Shown here one piece after another: positions 8,019 to 16,289 of a stretch of 64,000 bases of DNA. Each line of letters starts with the position of its first letter. Positions within the stretch are counted from its first letter, which is position 1. The DNA lies in the NCBI GenBank assembly GCA_963753245.1, contig CAVWBK010000011.1, positions 227,215 to 291,214 on the forward strand, given 5' to 3'. This DNA is from VRUE01 sp963753245. GTDB taxonomy: Bacteria; Actinomycetota; Thermoleophilia; Solirubrobacterales; 70-9. A program made the position numbers and the translations under genes. The notes under the pieces were generated by a model, which worked only from the letters and a program-made list of their open reading frames with translations, did no database searches and had not been told where the DNA came from.

Positions 8019-9389
8019 CTATTCGGCGTCGTCTGCGGCGCCCAGGGTGCGCGCCTTCTCGGCGGCAAACTCCTCATCGCTGAGCACGCCCTTTTCATGT
8101 AGCTGGCCGAGGCGCTCGAGCCGCTCGAGGCGCGCGTCCTGTTCGACTCCCGCGCCGCTGGTGGCGCCGTCGGGGCGATGTATCTCTGGCAGGCGCAGTT
8201 TCGAGGCCCGCTCGCCCAGGTTGGCGCTTTTCACGGCGCCGACCATACGGTTTTTCGTCCGCCCAAAGAACTCGGCATAGCTAGCGTCGGGGTACTCCTC
8301 ATGGGCCTGGCGGCGCAGCTCGTGGATACCGAAGGCGGCGAGTCCGGCGATCGCGAGCGTCGTCAAAAAGGAGCGCAGGTTTTGGGTTGGGGCGGAGAGG
8401 AAGTAGATGCCGATGACGATCGCCAGCCCGGCGTAGATATAGGCCGCATACTCGCGCAGAGCGGGAGCCATGAAGCGACGGCTAGTCCGTGCCGATCCGG
8501 TCGGTGAGGCGAGCCAGCCGGCAATCCCGAATAGGACCCCGACGATGATCACCGTCGTCGCGATACTCGTCATCAGCGAGGTGGCGATCGACCAGGTTTC
8601 TTCGGCGGCGGGCTTGACGCTTTCGTTGACGACGAGCTGGTCGACAACGATCCCCCCGGCGACCTCTCGGGCGATGACCACCGCAAAGCCAGCGGCGATG
8701 AGACCGATTCCGCAGAAGAGGACCGTTACCCAGCGCTCGTCTCGGGAGAGGTAGATTGCGGCGCCAAGGGCAGCCAGGGTGAACAGGGTGAGGAAGATTG
8801 CGAGACCCTTGATCGCGACAGCGATGTTCTGGGCCGTCTGCAACTGGTCGGATCGCAGGATCGTGATCTGCCCGGCGTCGGGCGGCAGCTTTTCGGCCAG
8901 ACTGCCGCCGATCCCGACTTGGCCGGCGAGATTCGTGACCAGGCTGCCGAGGTTCAGCGTGACTTTGCCTTCTGCAGTTGAGACCGCTTCCTTCTTGTTT
9001 TCGAGCACCGCGAGGAGCTGCTCGTGAGCGGTACGGTTGGCGTCCTCCCAGAGCCCCTGCGCGGTTGAGGTTTCGAGGACCTTTTCGACGCCGCCGGGGG
9101 CCACCTGGCGTACCAGACCCGACAGTGGCCCGGCCAGCTGCGTGGTTTCGCCGGGCAGCAATTCCTGGAGTTCTTTCTTGACATTGACATTCGAATAGAG
9201 CTGTTCGACCAAGTAGCTGCCGAGCGCCGCGCGAATTGTCTGGTTTTGGATCAGGCGATCGCTGGTATGTACCCAGTCATCGGTGTTGAGAGCCTGGCGT
9301 TCGATCCAGATCGCAAAGACGCTGACGAAGGCAAGGATGGAACCGAGTACGACCAACGCCTTGATGCTCCGTCGTCGGCCGCGGCTCAT
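8019..9389 (-). CDS. multi-pass membrane protein with C-terminal SHOCT domain
   Basis: The protein has an N-terminal membrane segment (ALVVLGSILAFVSVFAIWIE), a soluble loop of about 170 residues, then several hydrophobic helices (NIAVAIKGLAIFLTLFTLAA, VLFCGIGLIAAGFAVVIA, TTVIIVGVLFGIAGWLA and a pair near residues 330-360). The C-terminus (LERLGQLHEKGVLSDEEFAA) matches the short SHOCT motif often found at membrane-protein ends. The extracellular loop is predicted to be helical and acidic. TAGCAT lies 6 nt before the ATG. Function unknown; it heads the envelope cluster that continues to 7146. Confidence 0.75.
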   Translation of the reverse strand: MSRGRRRSIKALVVLGSILAFVSVFAIWIERQALNTDDWVHTSDRLIQNQTIRAALGSYLVEQLYSNVNVKKELQELLPGETTQLAGPLSGLVRQVAPGGVEKVLETSTAQGLWEDANRTAHEQLLAVLENKKEAVSTAEGKVTLNLGSLVTNLAGQVGIGGSLAEKLPPDAGQITILRSDQLQTAQNIAVAIKGLAIFLTLFTLAALGAAIYLSRDERWVTVLFCGIGLIAAGFAVVIAREVAGGIVVDQLVVNESVKPAAEETWSIATSLMTSIATTVIIVGVLFGIAGWLASPTGSARTSRRFMAPALREYAAYIYAGLAIVIGIYFLSAPTQNLRSFLTTLAIAGLAAFGIHELRRQAHEEYPDASYAEFFGRTKNRMVGAVKSANLGERASKLRLPEIHRPDGATSGAGVEQDARLERLERLGQLHEKGVLSDEEFAAEKARTLGAADDAE

Positions 9390-9395
9390 GTGGGG

Positions 9396-9401
9396 ATGCT
9401 A
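9396..9401 (-). promoter_or_regulatory. -10 hexamer TAGCAT for leaderless minus-strand gene
   Basis: The divergent intergenic gap is only about 23 bp. On the minus strand TAGCAT sits 6 nt before the ATG at 9389, leaving no room for a leader. The plus-strand gene at 9413 must be initiated from overlapping DNA (GCTATACG). Confidence 0.5.
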
Positions 9402-9412
9402 TACGTGGTGTG

Positions 9413-10321
9413 ATGAAGCTCGAGGGAATTCACCACATCACCGCGATCACCTCTGACGCCCAGAACAATGTCGACTTCTACGCCGGGATCCTCGGACTGC
9501 GCTTGGTGAAGAAAACGGTGAATCAAGACCAGCCCACCGTTTATCATCTTTTCTTCGCCGACGAGAAGGGCAGCGCTGGCTCCGATCTGACTTTTTTCGA
9601 GTTTCCGGGGGTGCCCTCCGGGCGACCCGGAGCAGGAGACGTGCACCGGATCGTCTGGCGCGTTGGCTCTGCCCAGTCGCTCGATTTCTGGAGCAAGCGC
9701 CTGGCCACCAAGGGAATCGATTCCCAGCGCGGCGAGCAGAGCCTCGTTTTCGCAGACCCCGAGGGCCTTGCGCACGAGCTTGCGGTGGTCGAGGTTGAGG
9801 ACGAGCCGCTGATCGCCGAGCACCCCGAGGTGCCCCACGAGATGGCGCTGCGCGGTTTCCACGCCGCGCGCGCCTATGCCAGCGCTCCGCAGGCCAGTCG
9901 GGACCTGCTTGAGGGGCTCGAGTTCGAACCCGTCGCCAAGGGCTGGGAGGCTCGCGGGGACTCCCGCGGGGGCTTCTATGTCTATGACGAGCCGCCGGCG
10001 CAGCCCTCGATGCAGGGCGCGGGCAGTGTCCATCACATCGCCTGGGCCTCGACCCTCGACGAGCATGAAGCCTGGCGCGAGCGGGCGATCTCCGCCGGCG
10101 CCCGGCCGACCCCGGTGATCGACCGCTTCTACTTCCGTTCGATCTATTTCCGCGAGCCCAGCGGCGTGCTTTTTGAGATCGCGACGTTGGGGCCTGGCTT
10201 CACAGTCGATGAGCCGCTCGAGCACTTGGGCGAGAAGCTGTCTCTGCCGCCTGACTTCGAGCATATGCGGCCCGAGGTCGAACCGAATCTGCGCCCGGTT
10301 GTCAACCCGCGTGACGGCTGA
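9413..10321 (+). CDS. VOC-family ring-cleaving dioxygenase (LinE/PcpA/MhqO-like)
   Basis: This cytosolic two-domain vicinal-oxygen-chelate protein of about 302 residues starts MKLEGIHHITAIT. Motifs include NVDFYAGILGLRLVKKTVNQ, VYHLFFADEKG, SDLTFFEFPG and a second-domain iron-ligand region (GSVHHIAWAS, SGVLFEIATLGPGF). The family contains Fe(II) dioxygenases that open hydroquinones. The downstream gene, a maleylacetate-reductase-like enzyme, overlaps it, which supports a hydroquinone-to-ketoadipate role. GTG-ATG codons sit in tandem and the ATG at 9413 was chosen. The substrate is inferred from family and context. Confidence 0.85.
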   Translation: MKLEGIHHITAITSDAQNNVDFYAGILGLRLVKKTVNQDQPTVYHLFFADEKGSAGSDLTFFEFPGVPSGRPGAGDVHRIVWRVGSAQSLDFWSKRLATKGIDSQRGEQSLVFADPEGLAHELAVVEVEDEPLIAEHPEVPHEMALRGFHAARAYASAPQASRDLLEGLEFEPVAKGWEARGDSRGGFYVYDEPPAQPSMQGAGSVHHIAWASTLDEHEAWRERAISAGARPTPVIDRFYFRSIYFREPSGVLFEIATLGPGFTVDEPLEHLGEKLSLPPDFEHMRPEVEPNLRPVVNPRDG

Positions 10322-11321
10322 CGCGAGTTTCTTCTGGCGTGACGCGGGCCGCACCGTCCTCTTCGGCGAGGGGCGCCTCGCTGCCGCAGCGGTGCTCCTC
10401 GCCGAGCACGGTTTCGCTTCCTATGAATTGCTGACCACGGAGCGCGCCGGCGCTGAAGCGGGTGATCTGATCGCGGCGGCCGACTCGGTGCACCGGGTCT
10501 CGCTCGGCGAGGTCCCGGTGCTCGCCGCGAGCCTCCTAAATAGCGCCGGAGGGCCCCGCCTCGTTGCCCTTGGCGGCGGCCGGGTGATCGATGCCGCGAA
10601 GGCGGTTGCATCGGTGAGTGGCGCCGCGGTCGCCGCGATTCCGACGACGCTATCGGGGGCTGAGATGACCGGGATCCATCGTCTGCCCGACGGTGCCGAG
10701 AATCGGGTCTCTTCGCTCGTGCGCCCCGATTTAGTGATCGCCGATCCAGGGGCGATGACGGGCTTGCCGGAGGCCGAGCTGCGGGCCAGCGCAATCAATG
10801 CCCTCGCCCACGGCGCCGACTCGCTCTACACCCCATATGCCAACCCGGTCTCGCAGATGAGCGCTCTGCGCGCTGCCAAGCTGATCTCCTCCTCGCTTGA
10901 CGAAGGGCGCCCGCAGCGCGATCGTGGTGGGCTCGCCCTCGGCGCGATTCTCGGTGGCTACGCGATCGACTCAGGGATGTTCGCCTTGCACCACGTCATC
11001 TGCCAGACGCTTGTCCGGATTTGCGGGACCCCGCACGCGCAGACCAACGCCACGATCCTGCCCAGGACGATGTCCTTCATGGTCTCCCGCGCGCCGGATG
11101 CGATCGCTGCTCTGGCCGCGGCACTGAGCAGCGAGCCGAGTGCGATCGGGTCGCGGATCCTGACCCTCGCTGGCGAGCCTCCTGGCCTCGGAGCGCTTGG
11201 CGGCGATCCGGCAAGACTTGATCAGGCACTCGATGCGATCCTCGCCCGACCTGAGCTAGCCTTCACTCCAGGGGAGCCGGGTCGCGCCGAGCTGGCGGAG
11301 CTGATCGAAAGTGCCTGGTAA
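10311..11321 (+). CDS. maleylacetate reductase-like iron-containing alcohol dehydrogenase
   Basis: The GTG at 10311 overlaps the stop of the dioxygenase gene, so the pair is translationally coupled. Visible family features are the dinucleotide-binding GGGRVIDAAKAVASVSG, IPTTLSGAEMTGIH, the helical metal-site region NALAHGADSLYTPYANP, and YAIDSGMFALHHVICQTLVR followed by PHAQTNATILPRTMSFM. Maleylacetate reductases convert maleylacetate to 3-oxoadipate, the step after hydroquinone ring cleavage. The length (336 residues) fits. A general Fe-ADH activity is the alternative, but the neighbour favours maleylacetate. Confidence 0.82.
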   Translation: MTADASFFWRDAGRTVLFGEGRLAAAAVLLAEHGFASYELLTTERAGAEAGDLIAAADSVHRVSLGEVPVLAASLLNSAGGPRLVALGGGRVIDAAKAVASVSGAAVAAIPTTLSGAEMTGIHRLPDGAENRVSSLVRPDLVIADPGAMTGLPEAELRASAINALAHGADSLYTPYANPVSQMSALRAAKLISSSLDEGRPQRDRGGLALGAILGGYAIDSGMFALHHVICQTLVRICGTPHAQTNATILPRTMSFMVSRAPDAIAALAAALSSEPSAIGSRILTLAGEPPGLGALGGDPARLDQALDAILARPELAFTPGEPGRAELAELIESAW

Positions 11322-11352
11322 CCGCGTGGCGAACTCCGTGTAGCCCTTTTGC

Positions 11353-13017
11353 GTGAGCCCCGAGCGTCTCGAGCGCTACCACCGCTACACCCGTCGGCAC
11401 GGCGTCAATTGGCCGCTCTACCTGCTGGCGCGGGTCTTCATGACCCCGTTCTTCCTTGTCTACTTCCGCTATGCGCGCGGCGGTCGCGAGCATGGCCGGG
11501 TCAGAGGCGGGCTGATCGTGGCTGCCAACCACCGAAGCTTCCTCGACCCGTTTGCGATCGGTGGTGCCCTGCCCTGGAGGCGGCCGATGAACTACGTCGC
11601 CAAGGTCGAGCTCTTTGAGCGCCGCTGGCAGGGCTGGATCCTCTCGCGCCTCGGTGCGTTCCCGATTCGGCGCCGCGCATCTGATGAGGACTCGGTAGAG
11701 ACCGCGCGCCTCGTTGTCGAGCGGGGCGGCACAGTCTGCATTTTCCCGGAGGGGACCCGGATCCGCAGCGGCGCGCTTGGCACCCCGAGGCGCGGGGTTG
11801 GCCGCCTCGCGCTGCAGACGGGAGCGCCGGTGATCCCGACAGCCGTGCTCGGCACTGAAGACGTGCGCCGCGGCTGGCGGATACGACCGCGCAAGGTCAA
11901 GGTGAGGCTCGGCCGGGCGATGACCTTTCCACGTGCCCCGAGTCCCTCACCGGCACTAGCTGAGACGGTCACGACGCGGATCTGGCCCAATGTCGAGCTG
12001 CAGTGGGAGGATCTTGGCGGCCTGCCCCCGATGCGCCGCGCGGCGGTGATCGGGGCCGGCAGCTGGGGGACCGCGGTAGCGGTCCTGCTCGCCCGCGGTG
12101 GCCTCGACGTCCAGCTCGGGACCCGGACCGGCCAGCAGGCCGCGGAGCTAAACGCAGCTCGTGAGAACAGCCGCTACCTGCCAGGCGTCGCCTTGCCCGG
12201 CTCGCTGCGGGTGCGCCAATCGACCAAGATTGAGCTCGCCGGCACCGATCTTGTCTGTCTGGCGATTCCCTCTAGCTCGCTACCACAGGCGGTTGGAGCG
12301 ATCGCCGATCGGGTCGGTGATCGGGCCGCCGTACTGCTCTTGAGCAAGGGTCTGATCCCACCTCAGGGGCAGCTGCCGGCGGAGTACGTCGGGGAGCGGG
12401 TTCGGGCTAGGGCGATCGCCTGCCTAGGCGGCCCCGCGCATGCGCGTGAGGCCGTCTCGGGCTCGGCCGCGCTCGTCTTGGGCTCCGCGGATGCCGACCT
12501 GCGGACCCAGCTTGGAGAGGTATTTGACCGCGCCGGTCTTGTCTGTGAGCGCTCCGGTGACATCACCGGCGTGGAGATGGCCGGTGCTGCCAAGAACGCG
12601 GCGGCTCTCGCCGCCGCCGCAGCTGAGTCGCACGGGCTAAACGCCGCCGGGATCGCTGCCGCCGAGGTCTGGCGCGAGTGTGTCGATTACGCGATTGCCC
12701 GCGACGCCGAGTTGGAGACCTTCGCCGGTCTGGCGGGGGTCGGCGACCTGACCGCGACGATGATGGCCCCGACCGGGCGTAACCGACGCGCGGGAGAACT
12801 GCTCGGCAAGGGCACGCCCGCTGAGGAGATCCCAGGTCTGATCGGTCAGGCCTCCGAGGGACTCGATGCGGTGCCGCTACTCGCCGCGGCGATTTCGGCG
12901 GCCGGCTGTCCAGCCGAGGCGCTTGACGGGCTCAGTGCGCTGATCCGTGGTGAGATTGACACCGAGGCCTGGATAACCGGCCTGCGGCTGGTCGAGAGAT
13001 CGCGACGGGCGGCGTGA
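11353..13017 (+). CDS. fused 1-acylglycerol-3-phosphate acyltransferase (PlsC) and glycerol-3-phosphate dehydrogenase (GpsA)
   Basis: This single open frame of 554 residues holds two enzymes of phosphatidate synthesis. Residues 1 to about 220 are a PlsC-type acyltransferase with the HX4D box NHRSFLDP (H60, D65) and FPEGTR (131-136). From about 227 a complete GpsA begins (MRRAAVIGAGSWGTAVAV), with LLLSKGL, GGPAHAREAVSG, the catalytic Lys of GVEMAGAAKN (about 414) and GVGDLTATMMAPTGRN. No stop separates them, although an ATG at 12031 could allow internal initiation. GpsA makes glycerol-3-phosphate and PlsC acylates lysophosphatidate, so the fusion links two steps of one pathway. Confidence 0.9.
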   Translation: MSPERLERYHRYTRRHGVNWPLYLLARVFMTPFFLVYFRYARGGREHGRVRGGLIVAANHRSFLDPFAIGGALPWRRPMNYVAKVELFERRWQGWILSRLGAFPIRRRASDEDSVETARLVVERGGTVCIFPEGTRIRSGALGTPRRGVGRLALQTGAPVIPTAVLGTEDVRRGWRIRPRKVKVRLGRAMTFPRAPSPSPALAETVTTRIWPNVELQWEDLGGLPPMRRAAVIGAGSWGTAVAVLLARGGLDVQLGTRTGQQAAELNAARENSRYLPGVALPGSLRVRQSTKIELAGTDLVCLAIPSSSLPQAVGAIADRVGDRAAVLLLSKGLIPPQGQLPAEYVGERVRARAIACLGGPAHAREAVSGSAALVLGSADADLRTQLGEVFDRAGLVCERSGDITGVEMAGAAKNAAALAAAAAESHGLNAAGIAAAEVWRECVDYAIARDAELETFAGLAGVGDLTATMMAPTGRNRRAGELLGKGTPAEEIPGLIGQASEGLDAVPLLAAAISAAGCPAEALDGLSALIRGEIDTEAWITGLRLVERSRRAA

Positions 13018-13050
13018 TCGGCTCTCAACCGCCACCAATAGGCTTGAACG

Positions 13051-13629
13051 GTGAGCGTCGAGCCTGCAGGCGAGAAAAAGAACTTCGAGCCGGCGAGTCT
13101 CGAGCCGGCCGCAAAGGCAGAGCTCGATCGCGCATTCGAAGAGCTCTACCGCGCCCACCTGCGCGATGTCTACTCCTATGCCTACTACCGGGTCGGCAAC
13201 CAGCACGACGCCGAGGATCTGACCGAGCAGGCTTTCCTGCAGGCCTATCGGCACTTCGATCGGGCCCGGCGCGAGTCCGACGGACGACCCCTGCGACCGT
13301 GGTTAATTCGGATCGCGCACAACCTAGCGTCCAACTACTATCGCGATCGAGCCCGGCGACCACAGACGCCACTAGACAGCGCCGACCCGATCGCCGCGCG
13401 CCACGGCACAGAGGCGATCGCCGAGGGCCGGGAGGAGCTGCGCCAGGTGATCGACAACCTCAAGCACCTTCCCGACGATCGTCGCGAGGCACTGATCATG
13501 CGCTTTGCTCTGGGGATGGACAACCGCGAGATCGCGCGGGCTCTGGGCCGCAGCGACGGCGCCACAAAGGTCCTAATTCACCGCGCGATCAAGCAGCTGC
13601 AGGAGCAGATTGGAGTCGAGAGTGACTGA
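13051..13629 (+). CDS. ECF-type RNA polymerase sigma factor
   Basis: Region 2 is visible as FEELYRAHLRDVYSYAYYRV, followed by GNQHDAEDLTEQAFLQAYRH and RPWLIRIAHNLASNYYRDR. Region 4 is LKHLPDDRREALIMRFALGM with DNREIARALGRSDGATKVLI. The length (192 residues) is typical. TAGGCT lies 6 nt before the GTG start, so transcription is probably leaderless. The following gene overlaps its 3' end by 8 nt and encodes a small membrane protein, the arrangement expected of a sigma factor with a membrane-bound partner, although no anti-sigma family motif was recognised there. Confidence 0.9.
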   Translation: MSVEPAGEKKNFEPASLEPAAKAELDRAFEELYRAHLRDVYSYAYYRVGNQHDAEDLTEQAFLQAYRHFDRARRESDGRPLRPWLIRIAHNLASNYYRDRARRPQTPLDSADPIAARHGTEAIAEGREELRQVIDNLKHLPDDRREALIMRFALGMDNREIARALGRSDGATKVLIHRAIKQLQEQIGVESD

Positions 13630-13936
13630 TATCGAGCGAATGTTGAGTGACGCGCTGCGGCCGATCGAGCCGCCCGAGCGCCTCTCCGGACGCGTCGAGG
13701 ACACCCTCGGCGGTATCGCCCAGGCGGCCGCCGAGGAGCTCTCCGACTGGGCCGAGGAGCTCTCTGGGAGCGAGCTCAGAGCTCTGCGTGACCCCCGCAA
13801 TTGGGTGCGGCCGGTGGTCGCGGTGAGCGCCGGTGGGGTGGCCACCGGGGCCCTGGTCCTCCTCGAGATGCGGCGCCGGGGCCGCCAACAGGCCAAGGGC
13901 GGCCTGCGCTCGCTGGGCGGTCGGATCGGCCTCTGA
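13622..13936 (+). CDS. small single-pass membrane protein coupled to sigma factor
   Basis: The GTG at 13622 overlaps the sigma-factor stop and follows GGAG. The protein is about 104 residues: an acidic helical N-terminal part (IERMLSDALRPIEPPERLSG, GIAQAAAEELSDWAEELSG), one transmembrane segment (VRPVVAVSAGGVATGALVLL) and a basic tail (EMRRRGRQQAKGG). Position and topology suggest a regulator of the adjacent ECF sigma factor, but no zinc-binding anti-sigma motif is present, so that role is inference only. Confidence 0.65.
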   Translation: MTDIERMLSDALRPIEPPERLSGRVEDTLGGIAQAAAEELSDWAEELSGSELRALRDPRNWVRPVVAVSAGGVATGALVLLEMRRRGRQQAKGGLRSLGGRIGL

Positions 13937-13949
13937 CTGATCAGGTTGG

Positions 13950-14399
13950 TCATGTCTCGCCCGCTTGCGGCAGGGGGCTGGCGCGGATTGGCTTTGGGCT
14001 GGTGAGCGCGGCCCCGATTCCCAAAAGGCCGAGGGTCAGGTGAAGGAGGTCGTCGGCCGGGTTGACCGGAATGAAGCCGAGGATCGGGTTGCCGTCGCCG
14101 AGGGCAAAGCCCCAGATCGCGAAGGCCGAATAGAGGATGCCTAGCCAGAGTGCGTACCTGCGTGCCGCCCAACCGGCTAGGAACAGGCCAATTGCTCCGC
14201 TCAGAATGTGCAGGACGTTGAGCCAGCCGTTGACCGAGAACGCACCCAGCACCTGCTCGACCTTTCCGGGTGCACCGAAGCTGGCGCTGTAGAAAAAGCC
14301 GACGATGCCGACGATCACAAGTAGGCCGCCGACCAGGGTTGCGTAGAGCCGCGCCGGGCTCGGGGCGTCGATCTCCTCAACCTCCTTGCGGTCCGGCAC
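13950..14399 (-). CDS. DUF4383-like four-helix membrane protein
   Basis: The 149-residue membrane protein has about four hydrophobic helices: LYATLVGGLLVIVGIVGFFY, NVLHILSGAIGLFLAGWAAR, ALWLGILYSAFAIWGFALG and LHLTLGLLGIGAALT. The pattern with conserved NxLHxxxGxxGL matches the DUF4383 family. GTG at 14399 was preferred over GTG 14405 because TACAAT lies 7 nt upstream of it, the spacing seen for other leaderless starts here; from 14405 the gap would be a single base. Function unknown. Confidence 0.75.
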   Translation of the reverse strand: MPDRKEVEEIDAPSPARLYATLVGGLLVIVGIVGFFYSASFGAPGKVEQVLGAFSVNGWLNVLHILSGAIGLFLAGWAARRYALWLGILYSAFAIWGFALGDGNPILGFIPVNPADDLLHLTLGLLGIGAALTSPKPIRASPLPQAGET

Positions 14400-14406
14400 G
14401 GTCACG

Positions 14407-14416
14407 ATTGTAGGCT
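14407..14416. promoter_or_regulatory. overlapping divergent -10 hexamers
   Basis: ATTGTAGGCT contains TACAAT on the minus strand (7 nt before GTG 14399) and TAGGCT on the plus strand (11 nt before ATG 14428), sharing the central TA. Both divergent genes would therefore start from the same few bases with almost no leader. Confidence 0.45.
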
Positions 14417-14427
14417 CCGCGGTCGCG

Positions 14428-15246
14428 ATGGCGCAGACCTGTTACCGACATCCCAACCGCGAGACCGCCGTCTCCTGCTCCGCCTGTGGGCGGCCGATCT
14501 GTCCATCCTGCATGACGCCCTCGCCGGTCGGCATGCGCTGTCCGGAGTGCGCCAGCCACCGCACACGGGTCACCACCGGCCCGGCCGCCTTCGCCGGCGC
14601 GGCAACCCCGGCGACGTTCGTCCTGATCGCGATCAACGTGATCGTCTACCTCGCGGAGATCGCCGGTGCCCACGGTGGCTTCAACGCCGAAGCGAGCCCG
14701 CTGGTGCCCAAATTTGCCCTCTTCGGTCCGGCCGTTGCCGAAGGCGAGTGGTACCGGCTGCTGACCTCAGCCTTCCTTCACGCGAGCCTCTTTCACATCG
14801 GCGGCAACATGCTCCTGCTCTATTTCCTCGGACGCATCCTGGAGCCGGCAATCGGCACCCCGAGATTCGTCACGATCTACTTCGTCTCGCTCTTCGCCGG
14901 TTCTCTGGGCGCGCTCATCTTCACCCCCGACGGGCTCTCACTGGGCGCCTCGGGAGCGGTCTTCGGAGTCCTCGGGGCCGGCTTCGTCATTGCCCGTGGG
15001 CGTGGGGTCGAGAGCCTGGCCTCTTCGATCGGTTTTCTCATTGTGCTGAACCTGGCGATCAGCTTCGGCGTGCCGGGGATTAGCGTCGGCGCCCACATTG
15101 GCGGTTTGATTGCGGGAGTGCTCTGCGCGGGTCTCGTCATCGCCGGCGAGCGGGGCATGCTGGGAGCTCGTCACACGGGAGCCGAGCTGGCGGCGATGAC
15201 GGTCCTCGGGCTGATCGCGATCGCCGTCTCGATCGCGATCGCCTGA
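14428..15246 (+). CDS. rhomboid intramembrane serine protease with N-terminal zinc-binding domain
   Basis: The N-terminal 42 residues form a B-box-like zinc module (C5, H8, C17, C20, C25, C28, C38, C41). Six hydrophobic helices follow. The catalytic pair is Ser175 in LGASGAVFG and His223 in VGAHIGGLIAG, and LLTSAFLHASLFHIGGNM is the conserved rhomboid region with its His/Asn residues. It should cleave transmembrane proteins within the membrane. The ATG at 14428 was chosen because the upstream in-frame extension overlaps the divergent gene's start. Confidence 0.92.
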   Translation: MAQTCYRHPNRETAVSCSACGRPICPSCMTPSPVGMRCPECASHRTRVTTGPAAFAGAATPATFVLIAINVIVYLAEIAGAHGGFNAEASPLVPKFALFGPAVAEGEWYRLLTSAFLHASLFHIGGNMLLLYFLGRILEPAIGTPRFVTIYFVSLFAGSLGALIFTPDGLSLGASGAVFGVLGAGFVIARGRGVESLASSIGFLIVLNLAISFGVPGISVGAHIGGLIAGVLCAGLVIAGERGMLGARHTGAELAAMTVLGLIAIAVSIAIA

Positions 15247-15311
15247 GCACGCCCGCGGGTCTGAGTCGAGGCGAACAGATGGGGTGATTCGCAGACTCCC
15301 CGCGCACGCCG

Positions 15312-16217
15312 TCAGGGCTTCTTGGGGGCCCGCACCTCGGCAAAGCCGATGTTGCCCGGCGTCCCGGCGAGGTCGGGGTGCAGCAGGTAGGCGAGCAGCT
15401 CGACTCCATCGACCAGCCGCGGACCCGGTCGCGAGAAGGTCGAAGCGGCGTCGACTGCGAAAACGCGCTCTGCGCCAAGTCCCGCGACCAGATCCCAATG
15501 CTCGAGCGTCTGGGCCACGGCGTCTTCGACATACCAGCCACACGGCATCGCCACCACGATGTCTGGGCTGAGCCCCACCAGAGCGCCCCAGCGGACCTCG
15601 GGCGACTTCAACCCGGGTGGTCCGGCAACATCATCTCCACCCGAGATGGAGATCATCTCCGGGACCCAGTGGCCGCCAACGTAGGGCGGGTCGAGCCACT
15701 CGAGAGCAATAACCCTCGGGCGGGGAGCTCCGCCAACCAGCCCCTGCACAGAGACCAGGCGGCCCTCGAGCTCGCCGCGCAGCTCGTGGGCCGCAGCCTC
15801 GACCCCGGCCGCCTCACCGAGTCGGATCAGATCCTCGAGCATCTCGCCGAGGGTGCTGGGGTCCTGCTGCAGCACACGGGGGCGACTCGGTAGGCGGGCG
15901 GCCACTTCCACCACCTCCTCATAGGGGACGGCGCAGACATCGCAGACCGCCTGGGTGACGATCAGCTCCGGTCCTAGCTCGGCCAACTTCTCCTCGTCGA
16001 GCTCATAGAGGGCCCGGCCTTCGGCCAGGGTTGCCTTGACCGCCGCGTCGATCTCGGCGGCGTCCAGATCGGGTGCCAGCACGGTGCGCGTCAGGTGCGG
16101 GAGATCTCTTGCTGCGGGCGGGTAGTCACACTCGTGGGTGACCCCGACGACGCTCTCCCCGAGCCCCACTGCATAGATCATCTCGGTGGCTGAGGGCACC
16201 AGACTCGCAATTCGCAT
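15312..16217 (-). CDS. BtuF-like cobalamin-binding protein without signal peptide
   Basis: The protein opens MRIASLVPSATEMIYAVGLG, the conserved start of periplasmic-binding-fold (helical backbone) cobalamin or siderophore binders, followed by VVGVTHECDYPPAARDLPHL, ELIVTQAVCDVCAVPYEEVV and a C-terminal lobe (VRWGALVGLSPDIVVAMPCG). No signal peptide or lipobox precedes the fold, so it appears cytoplasmic, as in a known subset of these proteins in actinobacteria. No ABC transporter genes adjoin it. TAGCTT lies 7 nt before the ATG. Ligand not proven. Confidence 0.82.
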   Translation of the reverse strand: MRIASLVPSATEMIYAVGLGESVVGVTHECDYPPAARDLPHLTRTVLAPDLDAAEIDAAVKATLAEGRALYELDEEKLAELGPELIVTQAVCDVCAVPYEEVVEVAARLPSRPRVLQQDPSTLGEMLEDLIRLGEAAGVEAAAHELRGELEGRLVSVQGLVGGAPRPRVIALEWLDPPYVGGHWVPEMISISGGDDVAGPPGLKSPEVRWGALVGLSPDIVVAMPCGWYVEDAVAQTLEHWDLVAGLGAERVFAVDAASTFSRPGPRLVDGVELLAYLLHPDLAGTPGNIGFAEVRAPKKP

Positions 16218-16289
16218 GACGAGAAAGCTATATTCCCCTAGCCGAATGGCCGAAGACGATCACCCTCCAAGTACGGGGTCACATAGCCG

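Noticed and set aside
13933..13949. TGACTGATCAGGTT as a possible third copy of the 16-bp palindrome
   Set aside because: Its right arm does not match, it begins in the stop codon of the preceding gene, and no lipid gene follows.
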